From: Chlorophyllum brunneum
Taxonomy: Eukaryota > Basidiomycota > Agaricomycetes > Agaricales > Agaricaceae
NCBI GenBank assembly: GCA_963576785.1
Contig: OY756140.1
Span: 2,480,001 to 2,544,000, forward strand
Length of the DNA: 64,000 nucleotides
Reading direction: 5' to 3'
Position 1 is the stretch's first letter; each line of letters starts with the position of its first letter. The position numbers were made by a program, and so were the translations under genes. Positions 23,658-34,685 of this stretch are shown piece after piece. The notes below the pieces were generated by a model, which was not told where the DNA came from, searched no databases, and saw only the letters and a list, made by a program, of their open reading frames with translations.

Positions 23658-26600
23658 TCACTCAAACGTCAAGCCAAGGCGAGGTCGGAATAGATTGAAT
23701 TTAATTTTGTCTAAATTCTTTGTGAGAATATCGGCAGGATTTTCAGTGCCTTTCACAGAGAATATTTCAATCTTTCCGTCTTCTACCAAATCACGGATGT
23801 AATGGTATTTGACGTCGACGTGTTTTGATTGTTTTTCTGTTACTGGATTCTTGGCCCAAAATATTGAACCCTCATTATCACCAAAGAGATAAGGGGCTAA
23901 TGATTGGATACCAATTTCTTCCAACAAATTGACAGTCCAAACAAGTTGTCGACTGCAATCTAACAAAGCCATATATTCGGCTTCAGTGGAAGATAATGCA
24001 ACAGTTTTCTGTTTCCTGCTTAACCAAGCGATAGCTCCGCTGGCTAACAAACAGAAATATCCAGTTACAGATTTACGACTAATTGGATCACCAGCCCAAT
24101 CAGAGTCGGAAAAGGCATTCAGGCCTTGCATAGAACTTCCATTATAGGTAATTCTATATTTGCGAGTAGCATTAAGATACTTTAGCAAATGTAGGCCTGT
24201 ATTGTAATGCGCTTTAGTAGGATTGGTCATATGTTGTGATAATTTGACAGTGGTGAAAGCTATGTCGGGCCGACTGCCTATCATCAGATACATAACCGAT
24301 CCTACTAATTGTTGATACCTCTTTATGAAATCAGGTGTCGCTTTTCCTGTATTGGATTCAAAGATAAATCCATTTGGTAATGGTATTTCTTCTTTTCCAA
24401 TTATATTAAATCGATCAAGTACTTTTCCTAGATAATCCATTTGGTCTAGGGTGATTGATCGGTTTATAGGATTTCACGAAATCTTCATGCCAAGAAACTC
24501 TTTGGTTGGACCAAGGTCTCGGCATTCCCATTTCTTCATAAAGAGTGCTCACTTCTCATGTAGAAGTCTAGAGCCTCTAATTCCGACGAACATTGAGTCA
24601 TCTACATAGACCAGAGCTATAATAAGCTCTTTGGTTTCAGGGTCGTAGTAATAATAGACTCCAGTATCTAGTTTGGATCGGACAAATCCTAGGTCGGTCA
24701 TTGACTTAGTCAATTCCTTCCACTATTGTTGTCCAGATTGCTTTAATCCATAAATGGCTCGGTTTAATTTCCAAACCAGATTACCACGACCTGTATTGAA
24801 ACCTTCTGGAAGTTCCATATAGAGTTCTTCATCCAGTTTTCCGTAGAGATAAGCAGTTTTAACATCTAAACTGAGCATCTCCCAATCGTTGAGGGCAGCG
24901 ACTACAAATATGAGTCATGCTGTCTCATAACAGACTACTGGTGAAAATAGTTCATCGTAATCGATTCCCTCTATCTGAGAGAATCCTTTTGCTACTAGTC
25001 GAGCACGGTATCGACCGTCTGATTTGGGTGTGAAGACCCATCTATTTTTGACAGCTTTTCTTCCAGGCGGAAGTTTAGCTAAGTCATAAACATGTCTTTC
25101 TTTGAGTGAATTTAACTCTTCTAAGCACGCTTTCCACCATTTAGATTTCTCTTCTGATGGTAGTCGATTTAGGTCCTTGAAAGAAATAGGAACTAATGGT
25201 GATTCGACTTTTTGAGCGCACAGATAATCGATCATCCCTACTCCTCCTTCTCTGCATAAGTCTTCTAATGTAGAAGCTTCATGCTGAGAACGTCTATCGA
25301 TTATTCCAGGTTTGGAAGCCTCTGATCGAATTTGTCTAACAAGTCTACTTGTAGAACTTGTTAATTTCAACTTAGGAGGTTGGAACATCTCATAGTCCTG
25401 GAGTATTTTGGTCAGATGCTTTGTAGAACCATAGAAGTTTCCTGGATGTTCAGGTACTTTTCTGGTTCTTTGCGGTCTCTGAGGTATTTCAGAAACCGGT
25501 ATTTGATCCGAGTGACCTTGTGGTACAGAAGGACCAGCATCCCGATCATCTTCGACAGGGGTATAGGGTATGAATGGTTGTACATCTAGATCATCTCTTT
25601 GAGAAGGCGGATGGTTAGGACCTTCAGGGTGATTAGGTGGATCAGCATATGATAATCGATCACTGTCATCGTCTTCTGGTGTTTGTGCTTCTCTTGGTGG
25701 AAAGAGAATGTTTTGCACAATACTATCCCACTCCTCCTGAATATCAGTATCGATATTTGATGCTTTTCCCTTTCCTTTATTCTTTTTAGGTTCAGGGAAA
25801 GAAGTTGGAATACGTCCATGAACAGATCTATAAGTCCTTTCTTCTGGAGAACTTCCGGTAGAAGTTCGGGGAATAGGGCTTGGTGGTTTATCAATAGGTA
25901 AACCAGTAGATGGATCTGGAGCATGGAAGACAATAACTTCCGAAGGTGTACTTCGAGAAGTAGAAGATGATGGTTGGTTCATCCGTTCTTCTCGCTTCTT
26001 CCCAACACATTTAGGGAAGTGTTCTTTGCTGAATACAGCTGTTGGAGATGTATAGATTACATTCCCATTTAGGTGCCTCATGAAACGATAATTTTTCCTG
26101 TCTGATGTCCAACCAAGGAAAATCATGAGTTCTGACTTCGCTGTCAGTTTATTGTCTCTTATCTCTTTTGGAAGAAAGACATAAGCACCACAGCCAAAGA
26201 CTCTCTCTTTGGAGATGTCTGGAATCTTCTGATTCAACACTTCATAGGGTGTTTTCCACATGAGCCGTGATACCGGTGTTTTATTATAGATATGTATCGC
26301 ATGATCTATAGAAAACTCCTACCAACCATCAGGAATACAAGCATGATGCCGCATGGCTTCTGCTTTATCCATTAGAGTTCGGTTCAAGTGTTCCGCTCGA
26401 CCATTTTGTTGGTGTATGTGCGGTGCACTGGTCTCATGTATAATCCCTAATGAGCACAAATGAGATTGCAACTCGTCAGTTGCATACTCTCCTCCTCTAT
26501 CAGTGCAGAGATATTTTAATTTAGTCTCGTATTGAGTCTGAATTAAGGCAATGAAATTTTTCATTTCTTCTGCTGCTTCTGATTTCTTATGGAGGAAGCG

Positions 26601-29436
26601 AATCCATCCATGAGAGGAAAAGTCGTCCATTATGGTCATGACCCATTTAAATTTATGGTAAGAAAGAATCGGAAGTTCAACTAAATCCGAATGTATTCTT
26701 TCGAATGGACGCTTTGCGCGTGTAGGGTTCTTTCTAAAGGGTTTCTGGTGCATCTTTCCCTTGGCACAACCGTCACAGACTGGTTTTTGCTCGGGAATCC
26801 GCACCAGAGTAAACCCAATCGTATTTTTCTCAAAGTGATTGAGGATACGATTAGAGGGATATCCTAATCTCGCATGTACAACTTTGTAGCCAACGATCGG
26901 ATCCGCAGTCATAGCTGCTTGTTCCGAATGTACAATTTTTGTGTTAACAAAATGTAAAGTAGTGTTGCGACTTGCTGAAGGATATGCTTGAAGAATAGCA
27001 TTTCCTTCGCTATCAACTACTACTGATTCGTTGGCATCTGTTCTAACAGTTTTGCCGTCCTGGCATAACTGTCCCACTGACATTAGTCGTTCAGAGGTTC
27101 CTTTTAGAAGGAAGACTGGATATATTAATATCTGCATTGGTTGAATGCTGTCAGTCTTCCCGTTATAGACTCTATGCTTAAGCATAACTGCACCAAGACC
27201 AACCACATTAAGGTAGGGACTTTGTGCTCCTACAGTCTTAATTGGGATCGAAACTTCGAGTTCTTCGAAGTTGATAAAGTCTTCCGCATAAGGGGTATAA
27301 TGACATGATACCCCTGAGTCTAATAACCATACGTCACTATATTCTTCTAGTGGCGTTATGATTTGATCATTGCTTCGCGATCGAGATCTAAATTGATCCA
27401 GTACTCTTAAATACTGATCAGGCATGCGCGTAGAGAAACAAGAAAATTGAGAAGTGTTAAAACACTTCTCATTCATTGATTCGCACGAAGAAACAACATT
27501 ATTATGGAATCCTAAAGATCCCGATAGTGTAGTTACATGCCCGGCCCCCGACGTCCTTTCCCCTTGCCCTTGCCCTTCTTCTTGCGAAGACGGCCAGTCG
27601 GCATATTGGTGACAGGACTGTGTATCAGGGTTAGTAAGAGTATCTAAGATCGAATTGATCACGTACCCAGCTCCTCCCTTCTTCTTGAAGTCGCTCCCAT
27701 AGTCGGTCGACGAGAGTCCAAGTGACACCTCAGATTGAGGTGCCGAAGCAAAAGGTTCAGACTTCGGAGACTTGGGGAGAGGCCCAGAAGAGGGTCCTGC
27801 GACATTTGCAGGGTTCCTGGGGTTGTGGATGTCGTAGGTGACATCCTGAGCCGGCGCCATGAGGTCATCGACCTCCTTCTCACTCTCAAGCCGTTTGAAG
27901 GCTTCGTCTACCAACACTGAAAGTGTAGCAAGACGCCTATCAGCAGTCTTGTTCTTCTGAGTAAGAGAGAATCTCTTACTCTGGAATCGCTCCGTTGGAG
28001 GGGAGGCCCGAGGAAGAGGAGGGAACTCCTCTTCGTAGGTCCTAACGGCTGGAGCTACTATTTCCTCCGGAGGAGGAAGGTAGTATGGCCAAACCTCTCC
28101 AGGTTCAAGCGAGTCACCCTGGGCGACAGAGTCCATACTTGGGATCTTTACCACATGATGTATAACCAAATTGAGTTTATTCCCAAATTTGGGAGAAATC
28201 AATAAGGCGTATGGCGAACCATGCGGTAAGAGAAAAGCAAATCGGACGCGAGTCGCGTTAATATCAGGGTTACTGTTTTTAGTGAACCATTTACTCACCC
28301 TCGTGTGTCCCTCACAGGTACAACCTGGGGGGTGACCAGAAGGAACCGAAGGTGCACCGGGCAGTGTCACCGATTGTCCTTGTTGGGCACAGGGGTGAGA
28401 GACCTCGTGCATTCGTCAATCGTAACGATCGAGTGCACGTTTCTTCGCCATTTGCATGGGCGAAGGACCAGTGACACGGTCATGCCAGGTGGTCACCTGT
28501 TGGATCTGCAGTGAGTTTTCGAGGAGGGCAGTGAAACATAAGTTTCGTGCTTCAGCACACACCTTTTTCTCGAGCTCAGCACGAGCGTTCTCTTGTGCCT
28601 GCTGGACCTTCTTGGGATTAACCCAAGTAAGCGGTTTTGGTCTCTCACTCACAAGTACACGAGTGGTCGGAGGAGCGGGAGCGGGAACGGGTCGAGGCGC
28701 GTCCATGCGCCTCATTAGGTCGAAGGGGGTCATCCCCGGACCAGTGAAGTGACGGACCGCCGGTTCCGTGGCAGCGGCGAAGCCCGCCATGGCTTCCGCC
28801 ATGTGGGCCTGGGGTTTACCCTGGCGCTTCTTGGGCTTCTTCTTCTTCTTTTGGACGTTAATCCAGGTAGGAGAAGGGGGAGAAGGCTAAGGGGGCTGCC
28901 CACTCGGATTGGCAGGGTGGCAAGGACCTCTTGCAGGCTGGGCCCTGGTATCGCCTCCAGGGTGGAAGCAGTTCCAGGGTGGTCCAGGGCGAGTCCTGGG
29001 GATATTGCCCTGAGGGCGAGTTTGGTAGTTGGCGGTAGCAGTGAAAGATGCTTGGGGGTTAGACATGTTAGGTCTTGACCCTTCACGTCTTGACCACTCA
29101 GCATTTATAGCCTGCTGAACTACCTCCCAGGTCATATCTACAACATCGTGATTATTCGCCAATGTTGTTTGTGCCACTGCATTCCAATCCGGTGGTAATG
29201 CGTTCAAAGCGATCATCGTACCAAAAACTTCTGGTAATTTTACCTTAGCTGTTTCTAATTGAGAAGCCATTGTTCTCAATTCAGCTAGATCCATTACTGG
29301 ATCTTGATTCCCTGAAATGCGCTTTCGCAACATTCTTTGGAGAATTGAATACACCGCGGCAGGAGAAGATGTCCCAAAGTGGGTTTTCAAATCAGTCCAG
29401 AGAAATCCAGGAGCATCATGCCCATGGAGTAACAGG
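23658..29436 (-). pseudogene. Copia gag C-terminal part plus pol polyprotein, seven in-frame stops
   Basis: A single minus-strand frame. From the gypsy junction: rest of gag (about 29436-28890), the spacer (28886-27430), protease with WLLDSGVSCHY (27340-27300), integrase zinc HHCC (HARLGYPSNR...CDGCAKGK) with catalytic D, D, E in ERIHSDLVE, LCTDRGGEY and NGRAEHLNR, reverse transcriptase with YRARLVAKGFSQIEGIDYDE and YVDDSMFVG, and RNase H with DSDWAGD, STEAEYMA and GDNEGSIFWAKNP. Nonsense codons: TAG 28887, TGA 28416, TAG 26319, TGA 24915, TAG 24723, TGA 24549, TGA 24474 (lowest coordinate given). No frameshift is needed anywhere. Each stop can come from one C-to-T or G-to-A change, for example a Trp codon at 26319. 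Confidence 0.87.
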
Positions 29437-29441
29437 GAATC
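29437..29441 (+). repeat. Gypsy target-site duplication gaatc, left
   Basis: gaatc here is repeated at 35933-35937 on the far side of the gypsy element. Removing the element and one copy joins copia gag in frame. Confidence 0.9.
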
Positions 29442-29741
29442 TGTTACGAATCATAGACCGCTCATTCCCATCATGCGCCCATTACCTCGTGTATTCTCAT
29501 ACTTGTTTCATCTCCTGTATCACCCTAGAGGCTGTGCCTCCTACCTGACTCGTTCTACTCCTCTCCTCTGACTCCGTTACTCGACTCCCTTATTATTAGC
29601 CTCTACCACTAGTATATAAAGTGTAGTAATACTTGATGTATTCCTTACACTTTACCAATCGTATCATCCCTTCTTCCTTTCTCTACTTCCTTTCCTTTAT
29701 CCAAAGGCTTGCAACCTGAGTCAGAGACTAAGGTCGTAACA
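29442..29741 (+). repeat. Gypsy 5' LTR (300 bp)
   Basis: Starts TGTTAC and ends GTAACA. It appears identical to 35633-35932 by eye. It contains a TATA box (29613-29620), and the likely transcript start is near 29647. Confidence 0.93.
29613..29620 (+). promoter_or_regulatory. TATA box of gypsy LTR
   Basis: tatataaa, 27-34 bp upstream of the sequence that pairs with the primer site. It is the best core promoter candidate in the LTR. Confidence 0.65.
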
Positions 29742-29742
29742 T

Positions 29743-29754
29743 TTGGTAAAGTGT
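29743..29754 (+). promoter_or_regulatory. Gypsy primer-binding site, self-priming type
   Basis: ttggtaaagtgt starts one base after the LTR. It is an exact 12-nt complement of acactttaccaa at 29647-29658 inside the LTR, where the transcript should begin. This is the arrangement known for Tf1, in which the 5' end of the RNA folds back and primes instead of a tRNA. Confidence 0.7.
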
Positions 29755-29834
29755 CATTCAACTCACCTTGCAAGAGAGGTGCCACTATTCGTAACTAGGC
29801 TTGGAATAATAGCCTCCGACCAGGACAACAGTAT

Positions 29835-31106
29835 ATGAGCAGCAGTAGCTCATCGAGAACACCGAGAAGACAGAGAGCTCCGAGACCAACAGACATCCAG
29901 GGTTCACCCGTAGCAACAGGATCCAAACGATCAACAGAACCAGAAATCCCTGAAGGCCTTAAACGGCAAAAATCCGAACACAGCGTAGACGAGACCACAG
30001 CTCTATTTGAAACCGAATTCGACACAGAAGTCGCCGAGAACACATCCGATATAGATATCGCCGAAACCTACGAGGAAGAATCCGAACACAGTACAGACGA
30101 AGAACCAGCTCCGTTTGAAGAAGAAATCGACACAGCTCTATTTGAAACCGAATTCGACACAGAAGTCGCCGACGCCACAGCCGATATAGAAATCGCCGAG
30201 ACCTACGAAAACGAACACAGCGAACCAGAGTCAGAACCAGAAATGACAGACGAGATCAACGTACCAAAGAACCTAGCCCCGGAACCAGGATATTTTAATG
30301 GGGATAGGACCAAATTTGACGATTGGTGGAGAGCCATATCCTTATGGCTAATGTTCAACAAGATAGAGGAGGAAGAACAGAAAATAGTAGCCATTTTGGC
30401 AAGGATGAAAGGAGGACTAGCAGGTCCTTACGCCAACACGCAACTACAAGCCATCCAGAACAAGAAAACACCGGCTTGGGAGGACTTTACGAAAGAAGTA
30501 GAAGCCACATTCTCCTTGGGGAATAGGAAAGCCATAGCCGAAGGAGAAATAGAGACGTTCAAACAGGGAAAGAAGAACACAGCAGACTTCTTAATCGAAT
30601 TCGAAGCATTGAGAGCCCAAGCAGGAACAGACGACACACACGCGATATTCCTTCTCAAGCGCCACACCCGAGCAGACATTATTCGAACCATAGTAGGTTA
30701 TCCGACAACCTCCGTCCCAACAACATACAGCAAATGGAAAACCACGATCCTCGCAGTAGGACAAGGTTACGAAGCAACGGACATCACCAGAGGAGATGTC
30801 AGAACCACCACCGGAGTTATCTATGGAGGAAGAGGACAGCCCATGGAAATAGGACGACAAAGGGCAGACACCGATCAGATGGGGAAACCAAGGTGCTACA
30901 ATTGCAACCTTTACGGACATATCGCCAAATACTGCAGAAAGAAGACGAAAGTCACGTACACCAAAATAACGTGTTACAACTGCGGTAAACAGGGCCACAT
31001 CTCGAAGAACTGCCGGGCACCCAAGAAAGCCCATATTAGAGAAACCAACGAGGATGATGAACAAGAGATAGAGGAGAAAGAGGATTTTGTCGAAGGCTCC
31101 AAGTAA
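29835..31106 (+). CDS. gag: Gypsy Gag protein
   Basis: 423 residues from an ATG 93 bp after the LTR. An acidic N-terminal region carries an imperfect 45-residue tandem repeat (ALFETEFDTEVAE twice). A capsid-like helical region follows (GYFNGDRTKFDDWWRAISLW onward). Two CCHC zinc knuckles come next (CYNCNLYGHIAKYC and CYNCGKQGHISKNC), then an acidic tail. It forms the virus-like particle and binds element RNA. The pol frame overlaps its end in the -1 frame, so a frameshift probably makes Gag-Pol. Confidence 0.88.
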   Translation: MSSSSSSRTPRRQRAPRPTDIQGSPVATGSKRSTEPEIPEGLKRQKSEHSVDETTALFETEFDTEVAENTSDIDIAETYEEESEHSTDEEPAPFEEEIDTALFETEFDTEVADATADIEIAETYENEHSEPESEPEMTDEINVPKNLAPEPGYFNGDRTKFDDWWRAISLWLMFNKIEEEEQKIVAILARMKGGLAGPYANTQLQAIQNKKTPAWEDFTKEVEATFSLGNRKAIAEGEIETFKQGKKNTADFLIEFEALRAQAGTDDTHAIFLLKRHTRADIIRTIVGYPTTSVPTTYSKWKTTILAVGQGYEATDITRGDVRTTTGVIYGGRGQPMEIGRQRADTDQMGKPRCYNCNLYGHIAKYCRKKTKVTYTKITCYNCGKQGHISKNCRAPKKAHIRETNEDDEQEIEEKEDFVEGSK

Positions 31107-31165
31107 GCGCAAACCCGCGAGCCAATAAAACTAGAGTTCCTGTTTTATCACAGAATAGAAGATAC

Positions 31166-34100
31166 GTGATTCCCCAAAAACGAAACTCTAAGCGCGAACT
31201 TCTCCTCGACTCAACAATCCAGACAAAAATGGGACGCAAACCAATTATAACTCTGGTAGACTCCGGATGCACCCACACGTGCATAGCACAACGAACAGTA
31301 GAAGAAGAACAGATCCCGACTAAAGCCCTGGAAATCCCAATCAAAGTAATCAACGCCGATGGAACGGAGAATAGAAAGGGAGAAATAACAGATAAAGCAC
31401 AACTAGTACTGAACAACGGCAACCACACGGAACAAATCGACGCTCTAGTAACACAATTGGAAAGCGCGGACTTATACCTGGGGCACGATTGGCTGGTCAA
31501 ACATAACCCGGAAATCGATTGGAACAATCATGTCATACGATTCACGAGATGTCCAGAAGATTGCAAAATATCACATAGCAACATACGGTTCAACGAGAAA
31601 ATACGGACAGTCAAGGAACACATTGAAGAGAAAAAGGCGGACCGGACGGACGATGAAGATCTACCACCATACCTCCGACAGTACACCCATCTGTTCAACA
31701 AAAAGAACTTCGATAATCTACCCGCACACACGGTATGGGACCACGAGATAAATCTGTCAGAAGACGCACCCCCGGTACTGCAGTCCAAAGTTTACCCAAT
31801 GACAATAACGGAAAAACAGGAACTACAAAAATTCCTCGACGAAAACCTCGCCTCAGGACGTATCAGACCATCACAATCCCCCTACGCCACCCCATGCTTC
31901 TTTATACCAAAGAAAGACGGAACAAAACGCCTGGTACAAGATTACAAGAAGCTGAATGAACACACCATCAAAGATAAAACGCCACTACCACTTATAAGCG
32001 AGGTGTTAGACCGACTAAAGGGCGCAAAAGTGTTTAATAAGCTCGACATCATTTGGGGATACAACAACGTCCGAATCAGGAAAGGAGACGAATGGAAGGC
32101 AGCGTTCGTAACAAACAACGGATTATTTGAACCTACGGTCATGTTCTTCGGAATGAGCAATTCACCGGCAACCTTCCAAAGAATGATGAACACGATATTC
32201 CGAGAACTATTACATGACGGGACGCTTGTCAACTACATGGACGATTTCGTCATTCCAGGAACCACACAGGAGGAACTCGAGAAAAGAACGACACGGTTCT
32301 TAGACATTGCAGCCAAACACCAGCTATACTTCAAACGATCAAAATGTATGTTCGACGCGAAAGAAATACCCATACTGGGCTTTGTGGTAGGACAGGGCAG
32401 CGTTAAAATGGAGGAAGAGAAGGTGAAAGCAGTAAGGGAATGGCCAACACCCAAATCCGTGAAGGATGTCGAAAAATTCCTCGGCTTTGCAAATTTCTAC
32501 CGACGATTCATACAAGACTTCAGTAACATAGCAACACCACTACATGAACTCAAGAAGAAAGACGCACAATGGTCATGGTCAGAACGGCAACAACAAGCGT
32601 TCGAAGAAATCAAGAAGAAAATCACGAGCGAACCAGTACTAGCGATGCCCCGAGATAAAGGACAATATAGAGTGGAGGTAGACGCATCAGGGTACGGAGT
32701 AGGAGCGGTATTATCACAAGACCAAGATAACCAGTGGCACCCAATTGCATTCCACTCGAGAACAATGACACCGGCAGAACGAAATTACCAGATCTATGAC
32801 AAAGAACTATTGGCAATCCGAGAAGCGGTCAAAACTTGGAGACAATATCTACTCGACGCCGACAAACCATTCGAGATATGGACGGACCACAAGAACTTGG
32901 AATACTTTAGGAAACCGCAACAACTCACAGGACGACAGGCGAGATGGCAACTGGAACTACAGGAATATCACTACACGTTAAAACACATACCCGGAAAAAC
33001 AAACACAAAAGCAGATGTGTTATCAAGACTAATGAAAACGGACACAACCAGAGACAACACAGATATCACGCTATTACCCGACCACTTATTCGACAACACT
33101 ACCACCGAGATCAGACAAATATGGGATATATCGGGAGAAGAAGACCTGAAACACCGACTGCGAAAGGAGCAGAGGAGAGAAACACAATGGTTAAGAGAAA
33201 AGGAGAAACGACCAGAGGAGATATGGGAAACTGATGGATTACCCATCTTCGAAGGAAGAATATACGTACCACCAAACACCGAATTACGCCAAGAAATACT
33301 CCAACAACACCACGACAAAACGGACGTAGGACACCCGGGACAACACAGAATGATCGAACTCCTCAAAAGGACATACTGGTGGCCACAAATGCGTAACGAT
33401 GTTAAACGATACATCAAGGGATGTGACACATGTCAGAGAAATAAAATACTCCGAACACGACCTACCACACACCTCCATCCGTTACCAATACCCACCGGAC
33501 CATGGGAAGAGATATCAATCGACATGATAGGACCACTGCCAGAATCGGAGGGATACGACGCGATACTTGTCATCGTTGATCGTTTCAGCAAAATGATCAG
33601 ACTACGAGCAGTTAACACCACCCTATCATCCGAGGAGCTAGGAGATATATATCGGGACGACATATGGAGACAACATGGGATACCACGCAGGATCATCAGT
33701 GACAGAGGCCCACAGTTCGCATCAAAATTCATGGCGGAACTTTGCAAAGCAACCGGCACCCAACGAAACCTATCCACGGCATACCATCCACAAACAGACG
33801 GTCAAACGGAGCGCATCAACCAAGAGGTTGAGGCCTACCTCAGAAATGTAATCAATCACGCACAGAACAACTGGAAGAAATGGCTCAGCACGGCAGAATT
33901 CCAGTATAACGATAAAACACATAGTGCCACAGGACATTCACCGTTCCAGATAGTATACGGGCGACACCCATGGAAGGGCGACATCTCAAATGAGATCAAG
34001 GCTCCAGCAATCACGGAAAGAATACAAGAACTGCAGGACATACGCCAAGCAACGATCAAAATGCTCCAACAAAACCAGATACAGATGGAAAAGCGAAACA

Positions 34101-34270
34101 GCACAAAGCCAGAACACAAGTACCAAACAGGAGACCAAATTTGGCTGGAAGCAGACAATATTAGGACAACAAGACCAACGAAAAAATTAGATCACAAGAG
34201 ATACGGACCGTTCCGAGTAAAAGAAAAAATAGGCGAAACAAGCTACCGCCTGGAGCTACCTGAAACATAG
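31166..34270 (+). CDS. pol: Gypsy Pol polyprotein (protease, RT, RNase H, integrase)
   Basis: 1034 codons; the frame is open upstream past the gag stop, so the true 5' limit is set by frameshifting. Protease: VDSGCTHTCIAQ. Reverse transcriptase: FIPKKDGTKRLVQDYKKLN, FFGMSNSPATFQRMM and YMDDFVIPG. RNase H: VEVDASGYGVGAVLS and WTDHKNLEYF. Integrase: zinc HHCC (GHPGQHRMIELLKRTYWWP, then CDTCQRNK), and catalytic residues in SIDMIGPLP, IISDRGPQFAS and ERINQEVEAYL. The frame ends at a TAG within RLELPET, exactly where related elements have Trp (LPxTWxIHxVF), so the stop is probably a TGG-to-TAG change cutting off the chromodomain. Confidence 0.9.
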   Translation: MIPQKRNSKRELLLDSTIQTKMGRKPIITLVDSGCTHTCIAQRTVEEEQIPTKALEIPIKVINADGTENRKGEITDKAQLVLNNGNHTEQIDALVTQLESADLYLGHDWLVKHNPEIDWNNHVIRFTRCPEDCKISHSNIRFNEKIRTVKEHIEEKKADRTDDEDLPPYLRQYTHLFNKKNFDNLPAHTVWDHEINLSEDAPPVLQSKVYPMTITEKQELQKFLDENLASGRIRPSQSPYATPCFFIPKKDGTKRLVQDYKKLNEHTIKDKTPLPLISEVLDRLKGAKVFNKLDIIWGYNNVRIRKGDEWKAAFVTNNGLFEPTVMFFGMSNSPATFQRMMNTIFRELLHDGTLVNYMDDFVIPGTTQEELEKRTTRFLDIAAKHQLYFKRSKCMFDAKEIPILGFVVGQGSVKMEEEKVKAVREWPTPKSVKDVEKFLGFANFYRRFIQDFSNIATPLHELKKKDAQWSWSERQQQAFEEIKKKITSEPVLAMPRDKGQYRVEVDASGYGVGAVLSQDQDNQWHPIAFHSRTMTPAERNYQIYDKELLAIREAVKTWRQYLLDADKPFEIWTDHKNLEYFRKPQQLTGRQARWQLELQEYHYTLKHIPGKTNTKADVLSRLMKTDTTRDNTDITLLPDHLFDNTTTEIRQIWDISGEEDLKHRLRKEQRRETQWLREKEKRPEEIWETDGLPIFEGRIYVPPNTELRQEILQQHHDKTDVGHPGQHRMIELLKRTYWWPQMRNDVKRYIKGCDTCQRNKILRTRPTTHLHPLPIPTGPWEEISIDMIGPLPESEGYDAILVIVDRFSKMIRLRAVNTTLSSEELGDIYRDDIWRQHGIPRRIISDRGPQFASKFMAELCKATGTQRNLSTAYHPQTDGQTERINQEVEAYLRNVINHAQNNWKKWLSTAEFQYNDKTHSATGHSPFQIVYGRHPWKGDISNEIKAPAITERIQELQDIRQATIKMLQQNQIQMEKRNSTKPEHKYQTGDQIWLEADNIRTTRPTKKLDHKRYGPFRVKEKIGETSYRLELPET

Positions 34271-34588
34271 GCGATACACGACGTATTCAACAGCAGACTA
34301 CTTTCCCCCTATCACAACCCCGAGTATGACAGCCAGCGCACTCCGCCACCACCGATCCCCGAGATAGTTAACGATGAAGAACACTACGAAGTAGACGAAG
34401 TCCGAGGACACCGCATGAAAGGGAAACGAAAACAGTACCTAATACACTGGAAAGGATATACGTCCGAAGAAGATACATGGGAAGACGAAACAAACTTAGA
34501 CAGCGCCAAGGAAGCAGTACAAGAATTCATAAGCAAGATTTCGAGGACGAAACCTATAAAAAGGGGAGGTAAAAAACAGCAATTATGA
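34271..34588 (+). pseudogene. Gypsy chromodomain segment, separated from pol by a stop
   Basis: Same frame as pol. AIHDVFNSRLLSPYH (end of integrase GPY/F region) is followed by a chromodomain: YEVDEVRGHRMKGKRKQYLI, then HWKGYTSEEDTWEDETNL. Aromatic cage positions Y, W and W are present. Chromodomains on integrase target insertion to methylated-histone chromatin. Here the segment is translated only if the TAG at 34268-34270 is read through. Confidence 0.82.
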
Positions 34589-34685
34589 ACAGCAAACCTC
34601 GCATCTCAAGTAACCACTACACTCATCGCATCACTCGTGGTATTCACTTCACCCTTGACTTTGCCAACTATCTCTACAATACACC

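Noticed and set aside
27659..27920. Short frames on both strands inside the copia spacer
   Set aside because: They overlap the single long copia frame and have low-complexity composition, so they are shadows.
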